DNA of 64,000 nucleotides from Ampullaceana balthica (lineage: Eukaryota > Mollusca > Gastropoda > Lymnaeidae): positions 1,156,512-1,220,511 of the forward strand of contig CALYLW010000212.1 of the NCBI GenBank assembly GCA_944989445.1. The letters are read 5' to 3'. The notes under the pieces are model-generated. The model worked only from the letters and a program-made list of their open reading frames with translations. It was not told the origin of the DNA and made no database searches. Of the stretch, positions 1 to 11,772 are shown one piece after another (the first letter of the stretch is position 1; every line of letters begins with the position of its first letter). Both the position numbers and the translations under genes were made by a program.

Positions 1-310
1 TTTTACATGCTAAAGAGGCTATCTACATAATGCCCTTTATAGTTAACTAGGGGTTGAGGGCGCCTACGGCGAAAACTTTTTGGGTTTGTCAAAAGTGCAA
101 GTAACTTATCCTTGTTTGATAAATACGAAATATTAAACTCCTGAAATGTACACAAAGTATTTTATAATTATATTATACATCCTAAAATCCTCTTTTTACA
201 TCGTTCCCTTTTCCAAAATTAAAATATAAGCTAAGACAAAGACGTAATATGATTTTTTTAAGGCGAGAATCTTTAATTTATAATTATTGTGCACACATCC
301 TAATGCACAC
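1..310. repeat. Dispersed repeat A, copy 1 (partial)
   Basis: From about base 50 this stretch matches two further copies at 49884-50330 and 51133-51770. Shared landmarks are GGCGCCTACGGCG, AAATACGAAATATTAAACT and ATGTACACAAAGTATTTTAT, in the same order and spacing. The two right-hand copies start with a small hairpin (CCGTCA ... TGACGG) that is not visible here, so this copy is partial. It has no open reading frame and its mechanism of spread is unknown. Confidence 0.6.
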
Positions 311-884
311 CTTGTATTAAAAGCTCAAAATATGACGACATAGCGTTACGGATACAATTATCGATCCAGTGACTTGGGCTTTCGTATTATTTATTTAAAA
401 GATAAAAAGTGAAAAGCGATAAAATGAAGAAAACAAAATTATATTGATATATATGATTTGTAGTAAGTTATTAACGTGTGTCACGTGAAAGCGGTTAGTT
501 ATATTCAAAGCTCCTGGTCAAATGATCCGGAATAAGATATATTTTTCTTTACTCTGTTATTTAATATATAACATAAAAAGACAAAGTATAATTTAGCTTC
601 TGGAAAAAGAATTGCAATACATATTGAATATGTTGGCAAGGATGGATAGACAACATGTAGTGTGGTCTTTATAGATATAATGTTGATACTTTATTATTTT
701 TTGGAGATAGTCCAATATTTCCAAATCTGTTTCAGCATTTTTTTCTATGTGCATCAATTGTACGGTATACCATTGAGTGACTGAAAATGGGCTATATACA
801 TATAAAGCAATGGATGTAATTTTTTAGTAGACAGACTAGGAAAAGTTATCCATAGCACATGTGCAAACAATCGGTTAAACAAAC
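311..884. other. Intron or intergenic sequence, nothing recognised
   Basis: AT-rich sequence downstream (on the minus strand) of the 885-960 exon. I see no further exon, repeat or RNA gene in it. Confidence 0.4.
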
Positions 885-960
885 CTTTTGTCGTGTGCTA
901 CAAGATCATTGTCATTATCGTCATCACTGTCAGGACCATTTCCGTTCATGTTGTTAGGAT
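885..960 (-). CDS. Exon of an unidentified minus-strand gene (downstream exon)
   Basis: On the minus strand TTTTCAG precedes base 960 and the exon ends at 885 before GTTTGTTT. Joined in phase 1 to the exon at 10136-10064 it reads DPNNMNGNGPDSDDDNDND followed by LVAHDK, an Asp/Asn-rich acidic stretch with no stop. The phases match exactly: one base from the upstream exon plus AT from this one gives Asp. The exon ends in phase 2, so the gene continues past the left edge of the window. The acidic stretch loosely recalls the DDDDNDL linker of the PARP14-like gene to the right, but that is too little to call it a paralogue. Product unknown. Confidence 0.55.
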
Positions 961-3230
961 CTGAAAACAGAGAAACGAGAAGTGCACATTTAATCGTAGT
1001 GTCAATGGAGAGGAAAACGATGTCAAAGTAATATTAGCTAACTCTTGTATTAACATAACATAGAAATGGAGTCTTTACCAGAAGAACCACTATGTTCCTC
1101 TTAATGCTGTACTTCAAATCGATGTTTATTTAAAACTAAAATAGACACCACGAAGAACTTGCAATAATTGACGCATATATGCAAAGCTCTGAATGTTAGG
1201 TATGTTGTTACATTACGTTGTTATTAATTTAGCCTTCTACTTTGCTATTTCTTTATAGCTTAAAACATTTAAATAAAATTATGCTTAAAAATTAGTAAGT
1301 AACTGGATAGATTTAGTGTAAAACGTCACTTTTTAACGTGGAATCTACGGGGATGACGCTTTTATTGGACCCTTGTAATTACACAACATGGAGAACAAGA
1401 CATAAAGAAGATACAACTCGTAAAGGTTAAGTATTGATTAGTTACATTGTTTTAAAGTAATATAAGAAAAGAATTAAATATTCTTACTTCTATGTTGTAA
1501 TTGAAATTAATTAAAACTTTCATTTGAAAGTTACTTAGTTAAAAGTTTTAAAAATTAGGAGTTGAATTACCCAATACCAGCTAAGTGTATCATCATTTCA
1601 CCTTTCATTAGAGAACTGTTTAAATTTTATTTACTTCTTTATGTTAGTTACTTATTTGTTGATTTTATTTTTAGTGATGAAATAAGAATATTACACGTAT
1701 ATGAGTTGAAAATTCATTAGCATATAGTAGTGTTGAACAATAAGAATGTATTATGCTATTATTCAAACTGAAATAAATAGGTCTTCGTACTATGGTCTAG
1801 GGGTAGATCCTACTCCTGAAATATAAAACGACTATAATGAAATTATTCAAGATATGTTTGATTTGATCTTCTTAAGCTAAAACAATATTTTGAGAACTTC
1901 AGTCTGTGAAAATAATTAGATTAACTTGTGATACCGGAATCAACGCCTTTGAACGGGTATTTTTAACAAGACTGCAAGGTCTACTAGAGTGCTAAACTGT
2001 GAAGGAAGAAATTTGACTGTGAAAGAAAAACTTTTCTTCTTAAACAAATACTAACTACTTAACTAGCAGCTTAGGTCTGGTCACATCGGTTAAGGCCACT
2101 AACGAGGCATACGTCACCGCAAGTTTGATCTTTGGCGGAAGTCGATGAGAAAGCGGTGTGTAAAGTATCTGACCACCGGAAGTAGATCGGATCTGAACCC
2201 GAGAAGTATGATTTACGTATCGAAAATTTCATTCAATTAATATGTATATCTATATATTTCTCAAGAAGTAGAATGGCTAGAAGAAAGGAAGGCCATAATG
2301 AGTTTATGTAATGAGTTTTCGTTCAAGTTGTTAGTCCGTCATTTTTCTTATCCTTGAAACAATGAGATGTGCAATGAATGACTTAAGTAAACAACCTTGG
2401 ACCATGAAGGTGCGTGAAAAGCCATGGTTATCTTCCTCAGCTATGTATTTTCATGCTTTAATATGGGAATGAATCAAGCATTTGATGACCTTTACGTTTA
2501 ATGCTGTTTGTATTGATGACGTAATCGTCGAATATTCTACATCTTTTTTAAAAAAGACAAAATCTCGGCAAATATACATTTTTAAGAATTTTACTTAGTT
2601 ACAAAAATTTATTAAAAAAAGAAATTTACAAAGTATCTTATATATGTCTCAAAGTAATGAAAGTATTATTAAATAATTGTTGCGAGTACCATTTATGTCA
2701 GTTTTAAGTTCGTTTATTTTATTTCAATATACTGAATAGCTCTCAAAAACTTGTTTTTAATGAAAAACACTTTATAAAAAAGCAAATTAAAAGTTTTTTA
2801 AAGAAAAAATATGATAACATTTTCTACTTCATAATTTTGAGATGAACCAAGTCAGCAAATAAATGTGAATTGTTTTCCCCCAATGCTCTCCCTCGTTTTT
2901 TTGTTTTACCTTCTTGTATATACTTGTATTTTTCATCTTGATATTAAATTTGGTTATTCTGAATGCATATCTGTGTTCGTGCTCATTGTCACCATATGTT
3001 AGCTACCAAATTTGGTCTCTCGCACGTATTTGTATAGAGCTATAAGACGCGGTCATTTTTATGGTCTCAGACTAACCACTAAAACTGATCATAAAAGAAA
3101 CCACAGGAAAGGTCTGTCAACGGGTATCCAGGAACAATTGATTGAAAATAAATTAGGCTTGATGTAAATTTAAAAATCGAAGGGGGTGATTGGTTTGTAA
3201 ATGGTTTGTGGTGTAAGCAGTCAAAATCCG
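961..3230. other. Long AT-rich intron sequence, nothing recognised
   Basis: This is part of the roughly 9.1-kb intron between the two exons of the unknown minus-strand gene. It has only short chance reading frames. A somewhat GC-richer patch near 2080-2220 has no recognisable domain. Confidence 0.35.
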
Positions 3231-3530
3231 CCCCCAGGTGTCTGCATGATTAATGACGCATCTCGAAGCCGCCGAGACGAAATACAAACCAGCTCCCTAT
3301 TCATTCACTTGTGTTTCTTGTGTTCTTTAACACGTGTAGGCCTAGAAAAACAACGGATTTTAATAAAAGGTAGAAAGTTTGCAGTATTTAAAGTTAATAA
3401 ATAAAATAGAACTACCGCCGCCTTTCGGGCATTAACATTCAAGTTGACTGGCCCGTATGACCCGACTGGACGTCACGTCATTGTTGTTATCATTTTGTTT
3501 GGATATTCAGTTTACTGTTGTTTTAGTTAA
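3231..3530. repeat. Dispersed repeat B, copy 1 (uninterrupted)
   Basis: Matches 34722-35680 over its length, with shared landmarks ACAAACCAGC, TTCATTCACTT, ATTTAAAG, ACCGCCGCCT and TGGCCCGTATGAC. The other copy is interrupted by a 687-bp hAT-type MITE; here the same position is an empty ATTTAAAG site near 3387. The short reading frame across this region is not a gene. The other copy sits inside a foldback-like element, so this may be a stranded piece of that family. Confidence 0.65.
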
Positions 3531-4469
3531 TGCGTATGATGAATTCATTTACAGCAGGAATAAAGTTTGTAGTGCATAAAAGTTCAACATCGGATGTTAT
3601 TGGAATTGTGCCTTTGGCTACTATGTGAAATGAGGCGCATCGGTTTCGGATAGGTATATATCGGTCATGACGGAAAAATTATGTGGCGTTTTAAACCTCT
3701 GGTACCCGTTTAAAATTTGGATGGGTACTCGGGCAAATTTTTTCAACAATATTAACAGCCCTACCACAGGGACAAGGTCCCGGTGACACTGAGTTATAGT
3801 CTCCGGGCACAGAAGCACTACAAGTAGTCAGCGCGGGACAAAATAGCCTCCAAACTAATGGAATAGTGGGAGGATAGAGTAGGCTGTGCCATTGGATACT
3901 AGTAGGTCTCAGTTGTTTTGTAACATGGAATTATTTCAGGAAATGAAGCGAATTTCATTATTGTAATAACACAAAATGAGAATGCAATAAAAGTTGTGTA
4001 TAAAACTAATATTATTAAATTAAAATATCTTAACCCCGTTATTGAAGATTCATATAATTTGTTTAGATGTAAAGTAGTTCCCAAAAGAATAATGGTTTAA
4101 CAAATATTGCCACCTCACTTCAATTATTATTTACATAAAATTACTATTTCCATTAAATGTTGTTGAATAAATCGATGACTAGAGAAATACATGACTTTCT
4201 GATAGTTATTAAATTATTTATTTTATTGGTCGTTTCTTTAAATGATAAACGTAGTTTATATGCTTTGTAAAGTTATTAATATCTTGTAGTTAGGATATGA
4301 AAGTTTAAAATTGAATGTATTTAAAATTATATATGTGTGACTTTTTATGTGAACCCCTGTGAGCCAAGCTACTTGAATATGTACTGCAATATTTACATTA
4401 TCAAATTATTATTATTATTATTATTATCGGTATCATAATATTTTGAACACGGTCCTTCGTGCCTGGCGT
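3531..4469. other. Intron sequence with a short ATT microsatellite
   Basis: AT-rich sequence in which I find no exon. A run of ATT trinucleotides lies at about 4407-4426. Small reading frames here lack coding character. Confidence 0.35.
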
Positions 4470-4868
4470 CTGGACTTGGCAGCCTGTTGTCTGGACTTGG
4501 CAGCCTGTTGTCTGGACTTGGCAGCCTGTTGTCTGGACTTGGCAGCCTGTTGTCTGGACTTGGCAGCCTGTTGTCTGGACTTGGCAGCCTGTTGTCTGGA
4601 CTTGGCAGCCTGTTGTCTGGACTTGGCAGCCTGTTGTCTGGACTTGGCAGCCTGTTGTCTGGACTTGGCAGCCTGTTGTCTGGACTTGGCAGCCTGTTGT
4701 CTGGACTTGGCAGCCTGTTGTCTGGACTTGGCAGCCTGTTGTCTGGACTTGGCAGCCTGTTGTCTGGACTTGGCAGCCTGTTGTCTGGACTTGGCAGCCT
4801 GTTGTCTGGACTTGGCAGCCTGTTGTCTGGACTTGGCAGCCTGTTGTCTGGACTTGGCAGCCTGTTGT
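4470..4868. repeat. 21-bp minisatellite, 19 perfect copies
   Basis: The unit reads CTGGACTTGGCAGCC followed by TGTTGT. Nineteen consecutive copies span exactly 399 bases, and I see no base difference between them. Because 21 is divisible by three, five reading frames stay open across the array, giving apparent proteins of 142-171 residues (DNRLPSP, RQQAAKS, LDLAACC, VWTWQPV and SGLGSLL repeats). I treat these as artefacts of the array, since none has a conserved flank. Perfect identity implies recent expansion, strong homogenisation or an assembly effect. Confidence 0.95.
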
Positions 4869-5212
4869 CTGTTTGTCTCAAAAACTGTTGTGCCGTTCAA
4901 TATCATAAACGCTAGGGGACTCAGTCACTGGCTGCTGCCTCACAGGAGTCATTCCTAATGTCGAAGGCCTTTAGAGCGTGTTGAAGTAGCGCTTACGTGG
5001 ACCTCCGGCTGCTCCATGCCCACCAGTAATCTCGCAATAGATGAGCCTCTTGGGGAACCGATAGTACGGCATGCGCACGTAATATCTCACACAGCGTAAC
5101 TGGCACAGCATGGTGCTTGTATAGATACTGGATAGTCCTGCCCTGACTAATATTTCGGTGTCTGGAATGTTACTGCAATTTTATGTTTATAAGTTTTCAT
5201 ATGCTTTTTGTT

Positions 5213-5340
5213 GTGAAAGTGGTTCAGCAACGACGCATGTCCATGTGAAAGTGGTTCAGCAATGACGCATGTCCATGTGAAAGTGGTTCAGCAACGACGC
5301 ATGTCCATGTGAAAGTGGTTCAGCAACGACGCATGTCCAT
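5213..5340. repeat. 32-bp tandem repeat, 4 copies
   Basis: Four consecutive copies of a 32-base unit that begins GTGAAAGTGGTTCAGCA and ends GACGCATGTCCAT. The second copy differs by one base (AATGACG for AACGACG). It lies in the large intron of the unknown minus-strand gene and has no apparent coding role. Confidence 0.95.
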
Positions 5341-5929
5341 GTTTCACAAACGTATAGTAAAGTGGGAATCATTTCAACTCGGTATACTTTTGTATTGGTT
5401 TGGATGATGTTCCCCTTCTTTTTCAGACACCTCATACAATCTACCAAATGCTGCACTGGCTTTGGAGATTCTCACGTTCTCCTTATCATCAATGTTGGCA
5501 TTCTGAAACAAGTTAAGTAAAGCGACTCACTGTGTTGATTTTGTTGCCATTGATGATAATATAACGACTCAGTTTAAGGTTTGCTTGGGGCCTGCTGGTA
5601 CGAAACTTCTGTCTTCTTTGTACTGATGGTAAGTCAATAGTTTTAGCACGCGCTGGAAAATTATCTACGCTAAGTTACATGTGTGCATCTGAGCCAGCGT
5701 TGAGGGCACTGTCATCAGCAAAATGAAGATCCAGGATAGTATCTGACTTGAAATATTTGTGTTGCTGTAAGCTTCCTGCGATTGAACAAATGATTAGCTA
5801 CACGAGCTATAGCTTAGGGGACCCACTTTGTTAGGGGCCCCAAAAATTGTTTGAGTGATCCAAACATTTAATTATTTTGTGATTTAACGCAACATCTATT
5901 TCGTTCAAAGTCATGAAGACTCTGTAGAC
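5341..5929. other. Intron sequence, nothing clear
   Basis: Around 5815-5850 there is a GGGGACCC ... GGGGCCCC patch of the type seen at the ends of zf-MYM-class hAT elements. It may be the left end of the decayed hAT copy that follows. Otherwise nothing recognised. Confidence 0.3.
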
Positions 5930-6340
5930 CAAAGAAAAGCTTACGCAACATATCTTAAGGGCAAACGTGGCTCAACAATTGACCTGCTAAATAGGCTTAT
6001 CAGAACAGATAAATATTAAACAGCAGTAGGCGAAAAAATGTTCTTGAACAAGTTGTGGCAGTCATAAGTACTACGGCAGAGGATGGTTTACCTTTCAGAA
6101 TTTATAAGAAAACCTTTTGCTCTCTTCACACTGACAATTTTCTTGGATTACTCGAATTTATAGCTAAATTTGATCCTCGTATAGTAAGCCATATACCAAA
6201 TTTGGGGAATTAAGGAACAGAATTAACTTCTTATCTTCCTATTACAATATGCGATTAATTAATACAAATTATGGAAAATAAAGTAATGCTCATTTTTACC
6301 CGGATCGTGTTGGATATAGTAATCTATATTTGTGAAGATC
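5930..6340 (+). pseudogene. Decayed hAT-type (ZMYM1-like) transposase fragment
   Basis: Frame 6061-6237 reads through FLGLLEFIAKFDPRIVSHI, then NLGN, a stop, and GTELTSYLP. This resembles the segment of ZMYM1-like hAT transposases that usually reads NFLGLLE-FDP...H..., then a Gly-Asn turn and a Tyr-Leu motif. Just upstream, in another frame, GEKMFLNKLWQ fits the same family. Several stops and frame changes show it is dead. Assignment rests on remembered family pattern, not on a search. Confidence 0.5.
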
Positions 6341-6900
6341 CTAAAAAATCAAATGTGGAATGAAATATTAAACATTTAGGAATAAAAAAAATTAGGGCTC
6401 AGAGAGGAATTTACATTTTGAGTTCATCGTCCAATAGTATTTTAATATGGGGCACGAAGTTTTTATGAATCAAGATCCATATTTTACCCTGTAACTAATG
6501 TTTATTTATTTATTTATTTATTTTTATATCAGAAAAAAGACAATTTTTCCCCTTCCCCCTATCAGTGCTAAATTTTAAAAAATGCCAGAATCCATTCAGG
6601 GATGCGTATTCAACAACTTTCAAAGTTTATTGTCGATCAAAATGAATTGTGCCGGCAGAATTTTTTTTAATGAACTTAATATAGCCAACATTAAAAATGA
6701 CATTAAAGTCCCCTTCTGGAAAAAAACTTGGCCAGATTTTAAAACATATGTTTGGATTCTATTGGACATAGTTTTAGTTATTTTCCAAGATCGTTTAATA
6801 TCAAAAACTAAATTAAGTCTTACAAATTTAAATAACGAAATTTTTTTGGAGCCTCCGGCCCAAAGATATGGAGAATAGGATTTTAATACCCCATGAATAT
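6341..6900. other. Unassigned AT-rich sequence with one short ORF
   Basis: A 98-residue frame at 6582-6878 (plus) has no domain that I recognise. It may be further decayed transposon sequence continuing from the hAT relic. An ATTT run lies at about 6500-6521. Confidence 0.25.
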
Positions 6901-6984
6901 TTTATTATAGGACATCAAGTTTTCAATTGTTTTATATGGTCAAGAGCAATCCATTAACCAAGTAGCAAATAATGACATTTTAAA

Positions 6985-8375
6985 ATCTATTAATGCCAAA
7001 AAAGTATGCTAGAATGTATTCAGCTATTCCCCAAAGCTTTAAAATAATCGGATCAATAAAATAATATTTATTAATATAAAGAAGACACAATAAGGGCTTC
7101 CGGGCCAATTCAGTGCAAGATGTAAAATTTACTAGATACGCCGCAGACTTACTCATAGATATTGCAAAGAAAAAGGGGGGAATGGAGAACGAACACAAAC
7201 AGTAGCACGAACAAATGTGAACAACGCCAGTGAACGTTGGGGGGACAGCTGAAGCATTTTTGGGAAGTATTTCGGACATCGCGACAATTTCTGCCTTGCC
7301 ACTATATATATACTCATGAAGTATTCATGTACTGAGTGTATTGTTGAGGAGCGTCTATGACTACGTTTCCATCACTGAGAACAACGAATAGCTCGTGGCC
7401 GAAGTTATCTCAATGTTGAGAAACACATTACAGCCATGTTGCCATGTTGGAGAGCAACAACTTCGTCTATGATCTTTTCCACAAAATATGCGACCGATAG
7501 AAACAGACATTTACCTGATGAAGGCATTGGTATAACACTGAACGAAGCTTTTTTTCCCGTGATATACATGCGAAGCGGTGTTTATGTTCGTTAAGAAAGG
7601 GTGCAAAGAACGGGCATAAACACAAACGTTTTTAAAATTTGTTTATAAAAATTCTGCCGCTGGGGCTTGAACCTAAGATGTTCCACATGTCATGGGGATA
7701 TAATAACCAATACACTACGATATACATGTACTCTGTGAAGGAACAACGAAAGGGAATGCAAAAAACATAGCTGGTCTTAAGACATGCCCCACCCCTCCAC
7801 TACCTTAGCTTGCCTACCGTTAACTGTCTTTAACTGACACCAGCGACGGTCATTCGTCATCCTCATTTGCACATACTCGCTTTGGTTAAATATATATAGA
7901 GATAGATTAATTTCATAATGGATATACATTGTCTTTCTCTTTGTTTCTCAACATCGTGTAAAATCAAATTTAAGGGGGGGGGGATAAAATTTTTAAATGT
8001 TTACTTAAAAAGACGTTTGAAGGTCACGGCCACCACGAAATGGACATTTGGAGTTCAGTGCTATATATTATTTTAATACAGTCTGTCAAGTTTTTATGTA
8101 CCAAGTTTAGTCAAGATATATTGATTTTTCCAGTAGCTAACGCTTAAAATAACATATATAAAGTATTTTTTTTTAAAAATCACATTAAGGGCCCCCGACC
8201 GCATTTAGTGCAAGATGTAAAAATCCAAACATATTTTGATTTCAGTTTCATAATGAATATACTTATAAATTTTTCTCAACATCAGGTAAAATTATATTGG
8301 GATTAAATCTTAATGATTAACAACAATAAAAAAAATGTTGCCCTCCGCCCTGAGGGAATGGACATTTTGTGAAAA
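6985..8375 (-). repeat. Dispersed monomers of repeat D (same family as the 43-48 kb array), reversed
   Basis: At 7085-7130 and again at 8030-8260 the sequence is the reverse complement of monomers from the 43256-47800 array. It carries AATAAGGGCTTCCGGGCC..TTCAGTGCAAGATG and CACATTAAGGGCCCC..CAGTGCAAGATGTAAA-type blocks, then an AGTAGCTAACGC block. One nearly full monomer is recognisable at 7960-8260, and the others are partial. This shows that repeat D is a dispersed family, not only a local satellite. Confidence 0.55.
7655..7735 (-). repeat. Possible tRNA-like SINE head (relic)
   Basis: Read on the minus strand, this stretch has TAGTGTATTGG where an A box would sit and GGTTCAAGCCC where a B box would sit, about 50 bases apart. 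The spacing suits a tRNA-derived SINE head, and no acceptor stem is visible. Weak call. Confidence 0.25.
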
Positions 8376-8542
8376 GTTGAATTAAAATGGATGCTTAGCT
8401 TGTTTGCACAAGTGAATCTTTACGTTGCACATGGACCAACGAACCTTAGAGGTAAAATTGCTGGCTATCAGTTGTTTGCTTTTTTTGCAAAATGCTATTA
8501 CTGTTACGCAACAATTGTCTTTTATGGGAAATAATACACGTT

Positions 8543-8965
8543 TTAAAATATTGTTGTTTTTTTCTTTGAAGAGTGATATGTTATTACAAACTGTAACTGT
8601 TGCAGCCCTGCTAAGACAGAAACATAACAATTAACTTTTAAAAGATTGTTTAAAAGATGTGTAAAACAAGGGGGGGTGTTATCTTTAGAAACTAGTTTTT
8701 TTATTTTAATACTCTGAAGAGGAAAACATAAATTTCCCATGACATTATAACTAAAAGCTTTGGCGCGAAACATTGGTTTTATACATCTACGTCCTGATTG
8801 TTTTAAGGATCGTTCAGTGGAATTCCATCTCCCTGAAGATTCGTCGTACACGTACCCTTTTCTTGTGAACTCACAATCATTGTACAGTGGAGACACACTT
8901 TTTATGCTTGATATATGGTTGCATGTTGACAAAGATTGACATATAATTTCATAAGTAGTACCCAT
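8543..8965 (-). CDS. Unrecognised 140-residue ORF, possible exon or relic
   Basis: This frame has a fairly protein-like, Cys-containing stretch in its first half (CNHISSIKSV, then YNDCEFTRKGYVYDESSGRW and RRCIKP). After about residue 75 it becomes AT-driven. It lies on the same strand as, and within the large intron of, the unknown minus-strand gene. I do not recognise the family and cannot fix splice sites. It could be an exon, a decayed exon or chance. Confidence 0.2.
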   Translation of the reverse strand: MGTTYEIICQSLSTCNHISSIKSVSPLYNDCEFTRKGYVYDESSGRWNSTERSLKQSGRRCIKPMFRAKAFSYNVMGNLCFPLQSIKIKKLVSKDNTPPCFTHLLNNLLKVNCYVSVLAGLQQLQFVITYHSSKKKTTIF

Positions 8966-9088
8966 ACTATTGATTTTTACATGTTTGGTGCCGACGGTAT
9001 TATTTTTGTAGAAAAGGGAACATTTTTTTTGACCTCCTTAGTGCATTGTAATAATAGCGTGTTTTAAAAAAAATATTTTTAACCACAT

Positions 9089-9105
9089 GTATATATATAT
9101 ATATC

Positions 9106-9154
<49 letters not shown>
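9089..9154. repeat. AT dinucleotide microsatellite
   Basis: Alternating AT interrupted twice by C (ATCTAT, ACATAT). It has no associated element end that I can define. Confidence 0.9.
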
Positions 9155-9161
<7 letters not shown>

Positions 9162-10063
9162 AGTTCACATGGGTGAAAGCTATAAAACTAATGAGTGAAA
9201 GTTTAAAATTTATGTGTACTAAGTTTATATCATCAGGCTATTTTATAAAATCAATTGCCGCAACCCCTCTCATTTTGAGAATAAATGTATATTTCAATTT
9301 AAAATATTTGCATAACGAGTAAGTTGCACTTGCGATTGAGGTATGAGGGGGTGGGGAAGTATTTCGGCACGCGTATGAAAGAGTGGAGGGGGGATAACAG
9401 GTACCTTTTAGATTAAGGTCAAATCGTCGAATAATAATTTGATTTTGATCATAAAAGGGGGTTGAACGAGGAGGAAAAGCTGTCGTCATAAAAGATGATC
9501 GATCACAGCTTGGAATATAAGCGCCAAATTTGTTCTCTATGTTAACCAAGCTAGTGGCGGATATTTAGTTTTAGAGAAAAAGGTAAAATTCAAAATGACA
9601 ATCCTTTGTTTACGACAGACTTTCGTTATCGGATTGAGAAGCCATGGCAACATAACCATGTTATAAATATATATATTTAAAGGGTAATGAGGGAAATATA
9701 ATGAGGGAATTTGCAATATTTACTTTAATTAACAAGAGATTTACCTGAAAACAAACTGACGTGTTTAACTGTTAAAATATCTGGGAGATGGATAAAACTA
9801 CAGCCTGTCGGCGATTTGGATTTAACTTGAGGATTGAGTCGTAAAACTATATTTAGTTTTCAAGCCTTTTGTAAACATCATAATTTACTGATAAATATTT
9901 TTGGAGCCATATGCTGAGTAAGATAAATCGAAATTAAAGTGCAGAACATAGTTCTTTTGTTAAAACATCTTGTAACTCCGGAGTTCCTCACTATGACCAG
10001 GGCCAAATGATACACGCCCAAATGGCCATCGGATTTGAATGTTGATGATTAAAATAGACTTAC
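9155..10063. other. Intron sequence, nothing recognised
   Basis: AT-rich, and apart from a 103-residue chance frame on the minus strand nothing codes. It ends at the donor (GTAAGTC on the minus strand) of the exon at 10064-10136. Confidence 0.35.
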
Positions 10064-10136
10064 CTGGAATCACATTGGCCATCAATTGTCCTGTGACGAA
10101 ACTAGCATTAACATCAGGACGATGCTCATGTTTGAC
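10064..10136 (-). CDS. Exon of an unidentified minus-strand gene (upstream exon)
   Basis: On the minus strand TTTTATATTTAG precedes base 10136 and the exon ends at 10064 before a consensus donor GTAAGTC. The 73-nt exon reads VKHEHRPDVNASFVTGQLMA then NVIP, with one base left over, and joins in phase 1 to the acidic exon at 960-885. Both splice signals are good and the joined frame is open. I do not recognise the protein. No upstream exon could be placed between here and 28358. Confidence 0.6.
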
Positions 10137-10662
10137 CTAAATATAAAATAATTTCAAATGTTAATTTTACCTTTTGAACTAATTTGTTTCTGTTTGATCT
10201 GACATTACAGAACCCATTTGTAAACATTACTTTGCGCAACTGTGTTGCATTGAAAGAAACACATTTTTTCTTCCATATTGACAGTCGGAAATATATGTTT
10301 AATTTTATTTACAGCATGAGGCAAATAGTTTTAAAAACAATTATTTTGGACCTCTAAAATTTATTTTGGAAAATACAACTATTTATAAACCAGCCGAGAC
10401 TATCGCAGTTGACGACGCTGGTTGATATCTGTGGCAAAGGGAGGGCCTAGATCCCCCTAGATAACGGATAAACCTTTTGCCTATTAATGTTAATGTAGTT
10501 AATTTAAAAGCTGCTAATTGTAGAAAACAACACAATTTTTTAAAAAATTTCTTTCATTTAAACACAAAATTCAGTCAAAAGTCAAAAGTAATATTGTTTC
10601 ATTAAAAATATTTTGCCATGGAGACAACATGTAAATGATATTTCTAAATCGACAATATTTAT

Positions 10663-11070
10663 TAGGGCTGATACTGATTTTAAATAAAAAATGTTCCATT
10701 AATCGTGAAAAAAAAATAAAAAATTAATCGATCAATTTCAAGTATGGTAATCATAATTTTAAAATACATATATAGATCAAGTTGAGTCGCGATTCATTAT
10801 TTCGTGAAATTGGTTAAGTTTCAGTAATTCCATGACACCCATATTTTGTGACGTAACACAGCAATTTCGTTCTGCTATGCGAGAAATAATGAAGAAACAT
10901 TTTTTTGTTTACGTATGCAAGTCTAAATTAATAATAATACAAGGGGAAAGTATATAAGTAACAACAAAATTTAAATTTCAAAAAAAATTGTGAAAACAAA
11001 TATTAGAAATATTTTCTACAATTTAAATCAATCAAATTAATTTCAATCGATTAAAATTTCCGCAGCCCTA
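10663..11070. mobile_element. hAT-type MITE, TAGGGCTG family, copy 1
   Basis: A 408-bp non-coding element with inverted ends TAGGGCTG ... CAGCCCTA. It is flanked by ATATTTAT on the left and ACATGTAT on the right (6 of 8 identical), the 8-bp duplication expected of hAT elements. A second member with a better-preserved duplication is at 34873-35559. An internal 165-base block (10740-10903) is repeated almost unchanged at 11773-11937. Confidence 0.75.
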
Positions 11071-11708
11071 ACATGTATTTAGGCATGAGCAGCAAAATGT
11101 TTAAGAAGGAAAGAGAATCTTTCGTGCAGAAACTTTAAGCCATGTTTATATTAACGTGAAAACAAAGGGAACATCACTGCTAGTGAGCTTCGTATTAAAC
11201 TCAACAACGCAGTCTACTCATTTATCTTTAACTACCTGATTAGAAAAAATGTAAATAGCATTTATATAGAAATATACACATTTTAGCCAAAAAAAATTAA
11301 GTATTATTAATTCGTAAATAAACTTTTGCCAAGGTCAAGTCAGAAATAATCATTTGTGAGTTATTCGCTCACTTAGATCATCATGGTCGAATTCGGTTTT
11401 GTGAAGATGGAGTCAAGTTTCTGGATCCACAATCAAAGTTTGCAACAGATATTTAAAGCATTCTAATAAATCTGATAATTTTTAAAATATTAAAATCACA
11501 TAGAAAGCTGTTGCAATTATAGGTGAATTGTTTATATAATGTTAATTACTAATGACACTTTCACTTGAAAAATAAGAATATATACTACTTTTTATAGATG
11601 CGCAAAGTCATTCGTGAAATTCATATTATTGTGCTATTTTTTCTTGCATTATCTATTACATACATATAAAAGATTTCGCTTCCTACGCCAATCAAATGTT
11701 TTTGTCTG
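11071..11708. other. AT-rich sequence, nothing recognised
   Basis: Lies between the MITE and the LINE remnant. No exon, RNA gene or repeat end could be defined. Confidence 0.35.
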
Positions 11709-11772
11709 GTCTATCATTTTTATTAGAGTTTTAAATGTTGATAGTGTTTTAGTTTTCCTGGTTTGATCAGGC

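Noticed and set aside
4393..4958. Five overlapping ORFs of 142-171 residues on both strands
   Set aside because: They are the five open translations of a perfect 21-bp tandem repeat; a unit divisible by three keeps frames open without any coding selection.
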